A stretch of 64,000 bases of DNA from an uncultured Bacteroidales bacterium (GTDB lineage: Bacteria > Bacteroidota > Bacteroidia > Bacteroidales > Salinivirgaceae): NCBI GenBank assembly GCA_937981765.1, contig CALJOM010000006.1:124001-188000 (forward strand), given 5' to 3'. This document shows, piece by piece, positions 1-8,775 of this stretch (position 1 is its first letter; each line of letters opens with the position of its first letter). A model generated the notes under the pieces. That model searched no databases, had not been told where the DNA came from, and was given only the letters and a program-made list of their open reading frames with translations. Made by a program: the position numbers and the translations under genes.

Positions 1-82
1 CTAAAGAAATTAATTTTGAGCAACATTCGGTAATATTTTGATAATCGATATTTTACACTCTAAAATTAACGCATATAAAATT

Positions 83-816
83 ATGAAAACAAGTACAAAA
101 TTCTTTTAGGCGGCTTAAGCTTTTTGCTGGTAATGGTAGTCACCATTCAAGTCATACTGAAAAATGCCGGTGTTTCAGCAACCTCGGTACCTGATGAAAG
201 CATCGGGCTGGAAAAAACGTACAATATACAGCCTTTTTCATCATTGGTGGTTATTGGTGCTATCGATTTGGAATATATTCCCGGCGATTCACTAAAGTTT
301 TCTGTGGTTGGGGGGCAACAGAATATCGAAAAGTTGAAAATTAATTCTTCAGACGATAGGTTAACAATCGAATGCACAAACATTCATGGGAATTTCATAA
401 AATGCGTGCTAAACTCGCCGGTGTTTACTTCTCTTGAGGTTACGGCCGGTGCGAGGTTCAGAAGCGACAGTTTATTTTCTGTCAATGAGTTAAATATCTC
501 ATCCGAGGCTGGGTCAAGTGTTTTGATTAATGGGATGTTCAATGATATTAAGGTTGAATCTAACGCCGGAAGCTCTGTTCTTCTAACCGGCAAAGCTGTT
601 TCGGCAATTTTTGAAGCCAATGCCGGAGCTAGAATTAACGCTAAGGAGTTTATTGTCGAAAATGCAACCGTGGAGGCCAATGCTGGGGCTCTAGTTGTTG
701 TTAATTCAGCAAAAATTACTGCCAAAGCCAATGCTGGTGCAACAATCCGATACAACTCTATCGCAGTACTAAGCAGTGTAAATACCAGCAGTGGAGGAAG
801 CATAAGCGCCTATTAA
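83..816 (+). CDS. DUF2807 (auto-transporter adhesin head GIN-like) exported protein, apparent frameshift at N-terminus
   Basis: The open frame runs from a TTG at 124 to 816 and encodes a protein with repeated 'NAG' turns (EAGSSVL, NAGSSVL, NAGARIN, NAGALVV, NAGATIR) typical of the right-handed beta-helix of DUF2807 proteins, which are exported in Bacteroidota and have no fixed function. The natural start appears to be ATG at 83: with one extra A in the AAAA run at 86-89, the frame reads MKNKYKILLGGLSFLLV and joins the rest as a normal signal peptide. As written, ATG 83 runs into a stop at 107. This is either a real frameshift or a homopolymer error. The gene stands alone and is followed by a bidirectional hairpin at 909-941. 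The family call is fairly safe; whether the gene is expressed is uncertain. Confidence 0.7.
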
Positions 817-908
817 TTTTGCTTCATCTATGCCACCTGAGTGTTTTGTCGATATTTAGGCGCATGCTTCTTTGCCCTCAGAGATTACTGAGGGCGACGT
901 ATAACAAA

Positions 909-941
909 AAACTCCGGGGATTCCACATTTCCCCGGAGTTT
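909..941. terminator. Bidirectional intrinsic terminator between convergent genes
   Basis: An 11-bp perfect stem (AAACTCCGGGG / CCCCGGAGTTT) with an 11-base loop lies between the end of the DUF2807 gene (816) and the end of the minus-strand T9SS protein (964). There are A/T-rich flanks on both sides, so it can serve both genes. Confidence 0.8.
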
Positions 942-963
942 CTTACAAAAATAGGTTCAAATC

Positions 964-1671
964 TTAATTTTTCAACAACTTCTGACTTCTTACCGGTTTA
1001 TTAGATTGATCAAGAAGTTGAATGATGTACATTCCTCGGGGTAGAGATTCAATATGGATTTCTTGATTGTTGCTAATAATGTCCGATTGCATTACCTGTT
1101 TTCCCAGAGCATTAAAAATTACCATTTTACTGCCGGCTGCATGTGAAATAATAAATTTATTGATAGCTGGATTGGGGTATAATTTAATAGCTGCCGGGTC
1201 AATTCCTCCAATAGTAGCCACTGTCATTTCGAACACAACTATTACTCTAGCCGAATCGTTTGGGTTGTTTACATCAAAAGCTTTAAAAGCAATTCGTGAT
1301 GTGCCAGGTTGGTTAAGGTCGGGAGAAAAGTCGGCATCTAAGGTAGAAGGAGCAAACGATCCTCCAGGAATAGTCATGGCAAATTCGCTTAAATTCACAA
1401 ATGGAGGATAGCAGCTAACCCAGCAGAAAGCGCATATCGATTCTCCATGCAGTTCAATTGTCTGCTTTTGAACTTTTACCGATATGGCGTTTGAGCCTTC
1501 ATTTTTTACTTTGAGGTGGGCTTGAATGAATTCGGTGCCCACTTCCCCAGATACTACATATTCGGCGTTTTGGCCAAGAAGTTGGTCACGAGTAGTGTAG
1601 AAGCGAATGTTTTGAGCGGTTGTGCTAAAAATGCTGAGTGCCAGACTAATAATGAATAGTGTTTTTTTCAT
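964..1671 (-). CDS. T9SS type A sorting domain-containing secreted protein
   Basis: About 235 residues. The start chosen is ATG at 1671, because it gives a clean signal peptide (MKKTLFIISLALSIFSTTAQ); an upstream in-frame start at 1725 would put a non-signal extension before it. The last ~75 residues are a Por secretion tail: the 'IKLYPNPA' entry motif, then 'LPRGMYIIQL' and a basic end. Such tails direct export through the type IX system and anchoring at the cell surface. The central part has an unusual cysteine group, CAFCWVSC, at about residues 97-104 and resembles no enzyme I recognise. It follows the Omp28 gene by 64 bp on the same strand, so it is probably the last gene of that envelope group. 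Confidence 0.8.
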   Translation of the reverse strand: MKKTLFIISLALSIFSTTAQNIRFYTTRDQLLGQNAEYVVSGEVGTEFIQAHLKVKNEGSNAISVKVQKQTIELHGESICAFCWVSCYPPFVNLSEFAMTIPGGSFAPSTLDADFSPDLNQPGTSRIAFKAFDVNNPNDSARVIVVFEMTVATIGGIDPAAIKLYPNPAINKFIISHAAGSKMVIFNALGKQVMQSDIISNNQEIHIESLPRGMYIIQLLDQSNKPVRSQKLLKN

Positions 1672-1735
1672 AGTATTGCGGATTAAGAGTTTTTTAACAT
1701 GTTGAAATTTATTTCCGGAAATCAAATTACATGCC

Positions 1736-2554
1736 TTAGTTCGAAGTGGATAGCTTCTTTGTCCCCGACTGAACTACTTCATCGTTACTGTTAACAACAA
1801 ATGCAACTACCGACAAATGTTGTATTCTCCATTGCTCATTGATGGATGTTTGGTACGATACTTTTCTTCGTTGTTGTGGATTAAAAAGCGATATGGAGTC
1901 TCCTAAATGGCTTGTGAAACCATGCCTGACTACATGATCGTGCACATAGTCCGCTATTGAGGTGGCTCCATTGGCCTGGCGACCAACAATAGAGTCTTCT
2001 ATCAACAGGGTGTATAACCTGTAGGATTCTTCGGGTAAAACGGCGTGTCTTGAGCGAACTTCAACAGATATGTTTAATTGGTTTACTGCAATTTGGCTTT
2101 CAAAATTAATTGCCAGATGAGATGTTCGGTTCATCTGTTCGGCTACTTTTTCGCTCCAGAATCCATGTGTTTGAAGATTCTCGTGCTTTAGGGCGTCTAC
2201 CATACCAATAGGGTAGGAGGTGGGGTTGAACAAATTATGGAAATTGGTTCCAAACGTAGTACGATAGTCTATTGGGTATGTTGAAGAAGGAATTGCATAA
2301 TATCCGGCATGGATGGCTACTGGAATAAATCGGGAACCGTAAAAATTTTTCAGTTGCTGGATTTGTTCATGCCCCTCGGGGCAGTTTGGGCATTTCTGTC
2401 CTGTAAATTCTAATAGCAGGACTCTTTTAACGGTATCGAGTTCAACAGGATCGCTGTTATTGTTGTTACGTACGTATGGGTCTCCCTCAATAATATCACA
2501 CGAAAGAAGTAAAATTGAGGAAACTAGTATTGAAAAAAACAACGAGGTCTTCAT
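1736..2554 (-). CDS. Omp28-like outer-membrane lipoprotein with thioredoxin-like CPNC motif
   Basis: 272 residues. It starts with a lipoprotein signal (MKTSLFFSILVSSILLLSC, lipobox LLSC). The core 'LLEFTGQKCPNCPEG' at about residues 48-62 is the thioredoxin-fold CxxC of the Omp28 family of Bacteroidota, first described in Porphyromonas. The family is linked to the outer membrane, but its redox partner is not known. The gene lies 9 bp after the DUF6029 gene, suggesting tight co-expression, and shares an operon with a TlpA-like thioredoxin and a T9SS cargo protein. Family assignment is firm; a true oxidoreductase role is inferred only from CxxC. Confidence 0.85.
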   Translation of the reverse strand: MKTSLFFSILVSSILLLSCDIIEGDPYVRNNNNSDPVELDTVKRVLLLEFTGQKCPNCPEGHEQIQQLKNFYGSRFIPVAIHAGYYAIPSSTYPIDYRTTFGTNFHNLFNPTSYPIGMVDALKHENLQTHGFWSEKVAEQMNRTSHLAINFESQIAVNQLNISVEVRSRHAVLPEESYRLYTLLIEDSIVGRQANGATSIADYVHDHVVRHGFTSHLGDSISLFNPQQRRKVSYQTSINEQWRIQHLSVVAFVVNSNDEVVQSGTKKLSTSN

Positions 2555-2563
2555 ATACGGTGT

Positions 2564-4195
2564 TTAAAAGGTACTCGAAATTGAAAAGTTGAATCCGGTG
2601 CTGGCAGGAACAACCCTACAAACTCCACCAATACAGATTACACCTAAACGCTGCCGACCGTAACCGATTTGAATTCGGTTGGCACCTCTGGTGTACCCAG
2701 CTCTGGCCATGTAATAATGAAGTTGTTTTTCAGGATTTGGATTACCAAAGTTCCATTGGTCAACAACTGCTACAAAAAAATGTGGCGATACAGTATACTC
2801 TACGGTAGCTCCAACCCAATTCCCAAAATCTTGCTTGGTGTTTAAATATTGAAACTCTGTTCGTAAACTATGCCGCGGACGTAACCGAAAAGTAATGTCG
2901 GCTATGCCAATAAGAGCTTCAATCATTCCGTCCTTACCTTCCAAAACCTGGCGGTTGTAGGCTGTGTATTGTAGATGCCATGTTGTATTTATTGTCGGAG
3001 ATATCTTTTTTTGAATTTCAATAAGGAAATCTTCGTAGTAGCGGGTGTTGCCAATGCTTAGAAACGTTGTTTTGTAATGGCTGGGATGTGGATAAACCGA
3101 ATCGAGCATGGGAAGGTTCGTAGTGTCGATGCTGTTAACCCGGCTGTAACTCAATGTGATCAGAGTTCCGTATTTCCCGCCCAAAAAGGTTTCTCGTTGA
3201 AAACGATAAAACACCTCAGCCCTAGCCCCTGCTTCGCCGTTTAGTTGCGTGGCATATGGGTACATTGCGGCAAAGCTGTAAATATGGTTGTGGGCAATGG
3301 AGGGTAAATAATTTATCAATAGTTGATTTTCCTGTGCCGATCTATCAGACCGAAAACTCATGTTGTTGAGCCATTTAAATCCCAACAAAAAACCGTAATG
3401 GCTACCGTTGAAAGTTAAGTCGCTCAGTATGGCTTGTCCTGGTTGATAATTGTATCGGTTATCGGCCGAGGGATCGTTTATTTTGTAAGCGTATTCAGTC
3501 AGCAACCCTAAGCCGTTGCGCTGCAGTTGGATGCGCCCTGCGCAGAGGAGTACATTTTCGGGTAAAATAAGCGTGGGGTTTTTATCTGGTTGAAATTTCG
3601 AAACCAAACTCCCGCCGAGAATAATTTGCGTCTCCAGACTGTCGAGCGCAAAGGTTTCGTTTAGGTTTATTTCCCCATCCAGTCCGCGAACAATTCCTGG
3701 CCCAAGTTCGAAGTAATTACGCTGCTTTCCTACAAGGCCTTTAAAGAAAACTCCGTGAATCGGATTGTAACGTGTTAACACACCTTCAAAGGCATTGTCG
3801 ATACCTAACATTTTGTCTTCGTATGCCCGGAGGGCCATTCCGGTTCCGAATTGTTCGTAAAAATTACCTGCCGTAATTTCGAGTTCTTCATTTTTGTAGG
3901 TGAAGAATTTATAAGGAATTCCTGTTCCATCGTATTTTTTCGATATTCCCTGCAGAGTGTTCAGATAAGCCTCAAATCGAATCCCCAGGGTTAAGTTACC
4001 GTAATTGTACCGTAAGTTCCCGTAAGCGTTCATTAGCATTTTTTCCGGCACCTCCTCAGCCCCTGTAAGTGAGTCGTTGCTGTATGTTTGTCCGTCAATC
4101 TGAAAATTACCCGAGAATTGGCCTTTGGGGTCTTCCTGCGCATCGACGGAAAGAGCTATCAGCATGCTTATCAAAGCATAAATGTATTTTTTCAT
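2564..4195 (-). CDS. DUF6029-type outer-membrane protein
   Basis: 543 residues with a signal peptide (MKKYIYALISMLIALSVDAQ). It then alternates aromatic and polar strands in the manner of an outer-membrane beta-barrel, ending in a terminal aromatic strand (FNFSISSTF). In Bacteroidota this family (DUF6029) is regularly found beside TlpA-like thioredoxins and Omp28 lipoproteins, as here: thioredoxin 48 bp upstream, Omp28 9 bp downstream. It has no known enzymatic motif. A channel or anchoring role for the neighbouring redox proteins is inference only. Confidence 0.8.
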   Translation of the reverse strand: MKKYIYALISMLIALSVDAQEDPKGQFSGNFQIDGQTYSNDSLTGAEEVPEKMLMNAYGNLRYNYGNLTLGIRFEAYLNTLQGISKKYDGTGIPYKFFTYKNEELEITAGNFYEQFGTGMALRAYEDKMLGIDNAFEGVLTRYNPIHGVFFKGLVGKQRNYFELGPGIVRGLDGEINLNETFALDSLETQIILGGSLVSKFQPDKNPTLILPENVLLCAGRIQLQRNGLGLLTEYAYKINDPSADNRYNYQPGQAILSDLTFNGSHYGFLLGFKWLNNMSFRSDRSAQENQLLINYLPSIAHNHIYSFAAMYPYATQLNGEAGARAEVFYRFQRETFLGGKYGTLITLSYSRVNSIDTTNLPMLDSVYPHPSHYKTTFLSIGNTRYYEDFLIEIQKKISPTINTTWHLQYTAYNRQVLEGKDGMIEALIGIADITFRLRPRHSLRTEFQYLNTKQDFGNWVGATVEYTVSPHFFVAVVDQWNFGNPNPEKQLHYYMARAGYTRGANRIQIGYGRQRLGVICIGGVCRVVPASTGFNFSISSTF

Positions 4196-4243
4196 AAATC
4201 CGGAATATGGTTTTTGCCTATTTTTTCAAAGACTCTTAAGTAA

Positions 4244-4729
4244 CTAGTTGGAAAGTTCTTTGATTTTTTGGTAAAGTACCTCTTCATCGCCGTCAACGTA
4301 GCTGGTATGTTGGTAAACAATATTCCCGTTTCCATCGAGTAAAAACGTATGAGGAACGTTTGTTACATTCATGGCTCTCTTAAAATCTCCGTTAGGGTCG
4401 CAATAAACTTCAAATGTCCAGCCTTTAGAGGTAACAAAGGGACCTACCCGGCTTTGGCTTCGGGAATCGTCGGTTGAGATGGCAATAACTGTTACTCCGG
4501 TTGCCTTTTGCCAATTGGGGTAATTTTCATTAATGGCTGAAAGTTCTTTTACACATGGTTTGCACCATGTTGCCCAAAAACTTATCACCATTGGTTTTCC
4601 ATGGTTGGTGAACATACTTGTGTTCACATTCTTTCCCTGAAGGGTCTTGATTTCAACCGCGGGGAGTTTTTGTCCCCAAAGACAGGTCTTCAGGAGTAGT
4701 CCAAACAGTAGAATTGCAAGTTTTTTCAT
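4244..4729 (-). CDS. TlpA/ResA-like exported thioredoxin
   Basis: 161 residues with a signal peptide (MKKLAILLFGLLLKTCLWGQ) followed by a compact thioredoxin fold. The active site 'SFWATWCKPC' lies at about residues 49-58 and the cis-Pro loop 'NVPHTFLL' near 125. TlpA-like proteins reduce disulfides in periplasmic proteins. This is the first gene of the minus-strand envelope group (thioredoxin, DUF6029, Omp28, T9SS protein), so its likely clients are the neighbouring Cys-containing exported proteins. That link is inferred from position. Confidence 0.9.
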   Translation of the reverse strand: MKKLAILLFGLLLKTCLWGQKLPAVEIKTLQGKNVNTSMFTNHGKPMVISFWATWCKPCVKELSAINENYPNWQKATGVTVIAISTDDSRSQSRVGPFVTSKGWTFEVYCDPNGDFKRAMNVTNVPHTFLLDGNGNIVYQHTSYVDGDEEVLYQKIKELSN

Positions 4730-4901
4730 AGCGGATTAAAAAGTAGGGTGATTTCGTGGCAAAAATATTCATTATTACGCAAAATAAAATTTTTCGCCCT
4801 GAGATTTTTTAAGGTGTTGTAAATCTGCATTTGAGATTCCTGCCTTCCAAAATTTGGTGCTATCGTCCCAAAAAACTCAATAAATTGCTTTTTCTATAGC
4901 T

Positions 4902-4911
4902 CAAACGTTTG
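4902..4911. promoter_or_regulatory. LacI-type operator candidate upstream of fbp
   Basis: A perfect 10-bp palindrome CAAACGTTTG, within CTCAAACGTTTGCA. Its last four bases are the -33 TTTG of the fbp promoter, so a bound repressor would block RNA polymerase. Close relatives sit before tdh (52417-52434) and the lipoprotein amylase (59914-59925). LacI/CcpA-family regulators bind this kind of core. The regulator gene is not in the window. Confidence 0.5.
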
Positions 4912-4938
4912 CATACATGTGCATTACTATTATTTTTG
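4908..4938 (+). promoter_or_regulatory. Bacteroidota-type promoter of fbp
   Basis: -33 TTTG at 4908-4911 and -7 TATTTTTG at 4931-4938 with a 19-base spacer fit the Bacteroidota sigma consensus. The predicted transcript starts near 4945, downstream of the GTG/ATG at 4917, which supports ATG 4956 as the fbp start. Confidence 0.65.
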
Positions 4939-4955
4939 CAAAAAAAGAGTTAGCT

Positions 4956-6914
4956 ATGACCGACCTTGAACTTCGCTTTTTAAAATCGTTAGCGCTACGC
5001 TATCCAACCATTCAGAAAGCCAGTACGGAAATTATTAATCTAAAGGCTATTTTAAACCTGCCAAAGGGAACAGAGCATTTTATTTCCGACATTCACGGAG
5101 AATACGAGGCATTTATTCACATATTGCATAATGCTTCGGGAGTTATCAAACGAAAAATCAACGATGTTTTTAAAGACAATTTGCGTCAAAGTGAAAAATC
5201 GCAGCTAGCTACCTTGATTTATTATCCAAAAGAGAAACTTCAACACATTTTGCGAACCGAAAAGGATCCTGAAGAATGGTACAGAATTACTCTTCACAGG
5301 CTTATTGAAGTTTGCAGAAATGCCAGTAGTAAATACACCCGTTCGAAAGTTCGGAAGCTTTTGCCTCCCGATTTTGCCTATGTTATCGAGGAGTTGTTGC
5401 ATGAGCGCGAATCCGACCCCAATAAAATCGACTACTACAATTCCATTATCAATGCCATCATAGAAACGAAGCGTGCCGAAGCATTTATTTATGAAATTTG
5501 CGTTTTAATTCGCAGACTTACCATAGACCGTCTGCATATTGTTGGGGATATTTTCGATCGAGGCCCCAGTCCTGATATTATTCTCGACACCTTGATGCAA
5601 TATCGCGATGTTGATTTTCAATGGGGAAACCACGACATTTTGTGGATGGGTGCAGCGTTGGGTAGTCAGGCGTGTATTGCTTCCGTAGTGCGAATGGCTG
5701 GTCGATACGATAATTTGTCGACTATTGAAGAAAATTATGGGATAAACCTCCTTCCCCTGGCAACTTTTGCTATGGATGTTTATGGCGACGACCCTTGCGA
5801 GCCGTATAAACCCAAAACCACAACTAACTATTCCGAACCACAGGAGATGCTTATACGAAGGATGCACAAAGCCATAAGTATTATTCAGTGGAAACTTGAT
5901 GGTCAGGTAATCGACCGCAACCCCAATTTTAATATGGAGAGCATTAAGCGTCTTCACCGAATTGATTTTGAGAAAGGTACCGTTGAAATTGATGGCAAAA
6001 TTTATCCCATGAAAGACAGCCGATTCCCAACGGTAGATCCCAAAAATCCGTACGGATTAACAGAAGCCGAAAAGAAAGTGTTGGAAAAACTGCAGGCTTC
6101 ATTTCTTGCTTCCGAAAAATTGCAACGTCATGCTCAATTTTTATTCGATAAGGGTAGCATGTATTTATGTTTCAATTCCAATTTGCTATTTCACGGATGC
6201 ATTCCTCTAAACGATGATGGCACATTTCAGGAAATGCAAATTTTTGACAAAAAATACAGTGGAAAAGCCCTAATCGATAAATTTGAGGAAATAGTCCGCA
6301 GAGCTAATGCTAATAAGAAACTAGGACTACCCAACTCCTATGAACTCGACTATTTCTGGTATTTGTGGCAAGGCCCCATCTCGCCGCTCTTCGGGAAGAA
6401 AAAAATGGCAACGTTCGAGATGTATCTTGTTGAGGATAAGCAAACCCATGAGGAGGAAAAAAATGCTTATTTCCATTTAAGAGATAATGAAGAAGTTGTA
6501 TGCAAAATTTTGGAGGAATTCGGACTTGATCCTAAGTCGAGCCACATTGTAAATGGGCATACTCCCGTAAAATGGAAACGAGGGGAAAGTCCTGTAAAAG
6601 CTAACGGTAAATTAATAGTTATTGATGGTGGCATGGCAAAAGCCTACCAGTCGATTACCGGTATTGCGGGCTACACATTAATTTATAATTCTTACGGATT
6701 GATTCTTGCTGCTCATAAGCCTTTTGAATCTAAGAAAAAAGCTATTGAAGAGGAACTGGATATAAGCACTACACAAACAATCCTGGAGCGGGTTACTCAT
6801 CGTAAGCGCGTTCGGGATACAGATATAGGAGCCGAACTTCAAAAGCAAATAGAAGATCTTGAATTTTTATTAAAAGCATATCGCGAAGGCAAAATCAGAG
6901 AACAATCAATGTGA
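4956..6914 (+). CDS. fbp: Fructose-1,6-bisphosphatase class III
   Basis: About 652 residues, close to the usual ~650-670 of the Firmicutes/Bacteroidota class III enzyme. It hydrolyses fructose 1,6-bisphosphate to fructose 6-phosphate, the committed step of gluconeogenesis. It carries the metallophosphatase motifs in order: SDIHGE (~44), GDIFDRG (~197), WGNHD (~222) and NGHTP (~532). An earlier in-frame start (4917) is rejected because it lies inside the predicted promoter; ATG at 4956 begins MTDLELRF, as in relatives. It is a single gene with its own promoter and an overlapping CAAACGTTTG palindrome. pfkA, the opposing glycolytic enzyme, lies at 58.6-59.7 kb. Confidence 0.95.
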   Translation: MTDLELRFLKSLALRYPTIQKASTEIINLKAILNLPKGTEHFISDIHGEYEAFIHILHNASGVIKRKINDVFKDNLRQSEKSQLATLIYYPKEKLQHILRTEKDPEEWYRITLHRLIEVCRNASSKYTRSKVRKLLPPDFAYVIEELLHERESDPNKIDYYNSIINAIIETKRAEAFIYEICVLIRRLTIDRLHIVGDIFDRGPSPDIILDTLMQYRDVDFQWGNHDILWMGAALGSQACIASVVRMAGRYDNLSTIEENYGINLLPLATFAMDVYGDDPCEPYKPKTTTNYSEPQEMLIRRMHKAISIIQWKLDGQVIDRNPNFNMESIKRLHRIDFEKGTVEIDGKIYPMKDSRFPTVDPKNPYGLTEAEKKVLEKLQASFLASEKLQRHAQFLFDKGSMYLCFNSNLLFHGCIPLNDDGTFQEMQIFDKKYSGKALIDKFEEIVRRANANKKLGLPNSYELDYFWYLWQGPISPLFGKKKMATFEMYLVEDKQTHEEEKNAYFHLRDNEEVVCKILEEFGLDPKSSHIVNGHTPVKWKRGESPVKANGKLIVIDGGMAKAYQSITGIAGYTLIYNSYGLILAAHKPFESKKKAIEEELDISTTQTILERVTHRKRVRDTDIGAELQKQIEDLEFLLKAYREGKIREQSM

Positions 6915-6947
6915 AGGCGTATATTACCGGAATGTTTATAACGAAAA

Positions 6948-6974
6948 ATGAGGCTTCCCTTTTGGCAGCCTCAT
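6948..6974 (-). terminator. Intrinsic terminator (minus-strand beta-barrel gene; may also end fbp)
   Basis: An 8-bp stem ATGAGGCT / AGCCTCAT with an 11-base loop. Read on the minus strand it is followed by a T-run (ATTTTTCG), fitting termination of the gene at 6997-7818. On the plus strand the T-run is missing, so any role for fbp is weaker. Confidence 0.65.
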
Positions 6975-6996
6975 ATAAAGAAAGCTATGGTTGAAA

Positions 6997-7818
6997 TTAA
7001 AAATGTACAGCAAAGTATAAACTGGCGTGAGCGTAGGGATATTTTGTTTCTATTTGAAAGCGACGTGAGCCAGGGTTGGTTGGGGTTGTTTGGGTGGTAC
7101 GTATTGTACCAACCATTCGTTCTGTTTCGGTGTACGTCTGTCCTTGGAACTCTGTAGTAACGATTAAACCTACTTCTCCGCCTATACACATTCCCGGAAT
7201 TAGATAGTATTCTGCACCAGCAAAAGCCCCAAGTCCAAAACTATTATAGGCCCCATTGTTATTTACTAAAGGTCTATTCGCTAGATTTCCCCAATTTGTA
7301 GTTGGAGCCGGGTTGAGAGAGTTCATCACATTACCGTACTCAAAAACTATTTTGTCTTTCTGGTAAAGATAGCTAAAATCGGCTCCATAAAATCCCAAAA
7401 GACGGTTTTTGCCCCTAAATTTCTGAATACCTACGCTGAAAGAGTATAAACTGTTGTATTCCCTCCGAACATCCTGTACTAAAGCCTGGCTTAGGGGATC
7501 GTTCAAAAAGGCATTGTCGTCTTTAACATAAAAATAGTTGGAAAAGTTGTTTTTTACTATCGTTACTACGGCGCGGATAGCTGTTTTATCTTCCAAAAAA
7601 TATCGGGCATATAGCGTGTTGTTCAATGGATTCAGACTGTTATTGATTGTGCCATTGAACATGTTCCCAATAAAGGTTAAATATGGGGTTGCATCTAAAC
7701 CAATACCTATCTCTCCAGCTTGAGGCGTGTAAATTTTCCCGTTTGGCTGTTGTTCTTCCTGTGCTACTACTACCAGCGATAACACAGTAAAAAGTACTGC
7801 AAATAATCTCCTATACAT
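6997..7818 (-). CDS. Putative outer-membrane beta-barrel protein
   Basis: About 273 residues from ATG 7818, which opens a good signal peptide (MYRRLFAVLFTVLSLVVVAQ); an upstream in-frame ATG at 7881 would overlap the neighbouring lipoprotein gene. After the signal the sequence reads as alternating strands (EIGIGLDATPYLTF, FGLGAFAGAEYYLI, ASLYFAVHF) and ends in an aromatic residue, the usual pattern of a small outer-membrane barrel in Bacteroidota. No specific family is certain. The lipoprotein gene at 7841-8650 ends only 22 bp upstream on the same strand, so the two are probably co-transcribed and may act together at the outer membrane. Confidence 0.65.
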   Translation of the reverse strand: MYRRLFAVLFTVLSLVVVAQEEQQPNGKIYTPQAGEIGIGLDATPYLTFIGNMFNGTINNSLNPLNNTLYARYFLEDKTAIRAVVTIVKNNFSNYFYVKDDNAFLNDPLSQALVQDVRREYNSLYSFSVGIQKFRGKNRLLGFYGADFSYLYQKDKIVFEYGNVMNSLNPAPTTNWGNLANRPLVNNNGAYNSFGLGAFAGAEYYLIPGMCIGGEVGLIVTTEFQGQTYTETERMVGTIRTTQTTPTNPGSRRFQIETKYPYAHASLYFAVHF

Positions 7819-7840
7819 AACTTTTATTTTTAGAGTTTTA

Positions 7841-8650
7841 TTATTCCCAAATCGTTCCATTTCCGCAGTGGATAGTCTCAACTACCGGAGAAGATGTTGT
7901 GTAACTTCCTACATAAACATTATATAGATAATTTCTGGGTACGGGTTCTCCGTTTTCGTAAACGATTTTTGTGGCCTGGAAACGAACATAAACATGTTCA
8001 TTATATGGAACATCCACGTCGACAGCCCCTAAATCTCCAACGGTTTTTTGCGTCATCCATCCCTCATTAAAAAAATAAACGTTGGTTCCTGTGGGAACAT
8101 ACTCTAAAGTTGTATTGGTAAGATCAAGCTCAGCACGAAGTTGGAATTTTCTGGAAATTTTTTGAATCGCATTGTTGTAGGTTCCTATTTCGGTATAGGT
8201 GAGCTGATGCGTTCTGATTTCTCGTGGCTTAATAGCATCTTCTACGCCTGCTCCTGTGAAACGGAATATTTTAGTTATGGTTGAAACGTTACTACCGAAG
8301 GGCTGTATCTGATTGTAAGTAAATTCCATAGGAAAAATCCTTGCGGTAATTCCTTGAAGAGTTACAGGTATTTCAAACTCTACAACCCCATTTTGCACTT
8401 CACCCACAGCAGACCAATAGCCAGTGGCTCCAGGGTTAAAGTTATTGTTATCAATACGCACCATTACTTTGGTCCCATTGGGAACAAATTCTAACCCAAG
8501 TTGGGTATGGTCTAACTGTGCGTAACAATAAACTTTTAATGTGGCTTTTTGAGTGGTATCGAGCACCATTTCCGATTGCTCAACTTTTTCACATCCGGTA
8601 AATAAAATGGCCAAAGCTAATAAGAATGGCGCAATGATCACTTTTTTCAT
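7841..8650 (-). CDS. Hypothetical lipoprotein
   Basis: About 269 residues from ATG 8650 (MKKVIIAPFLLALAILFTGC, lipobox LFTGC), so it is a lipidated exported protein. The mature part looks like two similar beta-rich units: 'TQKATLKVYCYAQLDHTQLGLEFVPNGTKVMVRID' and, about 130 residues on, 'RKFQLRAELDLTNTTLEYVPTGTNVYFF' share the same 'L-x-F/Y-VP-x-GT-x-V' signature, which suggests an internal duplication. No named family is recognised. It precedes the beta-barrel gene by 22 bp and is likely co-expressed with it. Confidence 0.65.
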   Translation of the reverse strand: MKKVIIAPFLLALAILFTGCEKVEQSEMVLDTTQKATLKVYCYAQLDHTQLGLEFVPNGTKVMVRIDNNNFNPGATGYWSAVGEVQNGVVEFEIPVTLQGITARIFPMEFTYNQIQPFGSNVSTITKIFRFTGAGVEDAIKPREIRTHQLTYTEIGTYNNAIQKISRKFQLRAELDLTNTTLEYVPTGTNVYFFNEGWMTQKTVGDLGAVDVDVPYNEHVYVRFQATKIVYENGEPVPRNYLYNVYVGSYTTSSPVVETIHCGNGTIWE

Positions 8651-8775
8651 ACAGTTGAATTTTAAGTTAAACATGGCGTTTGTTATTGAATGGTTGATTG
8701 TTGTTGCGATATTTTTTTCAGCGAATGGATTAATTTAACCGTATAGGTTTAAGATCAATTTATGGGCAATTTAAT

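Noticed and set aside
819-1004. Plus-strand ORF of 61 residues
   Set aside because: It overlaps the bidirectional terminator at 909-941 and the end of the T9SS gene; no ribosome site or recognisable protein.
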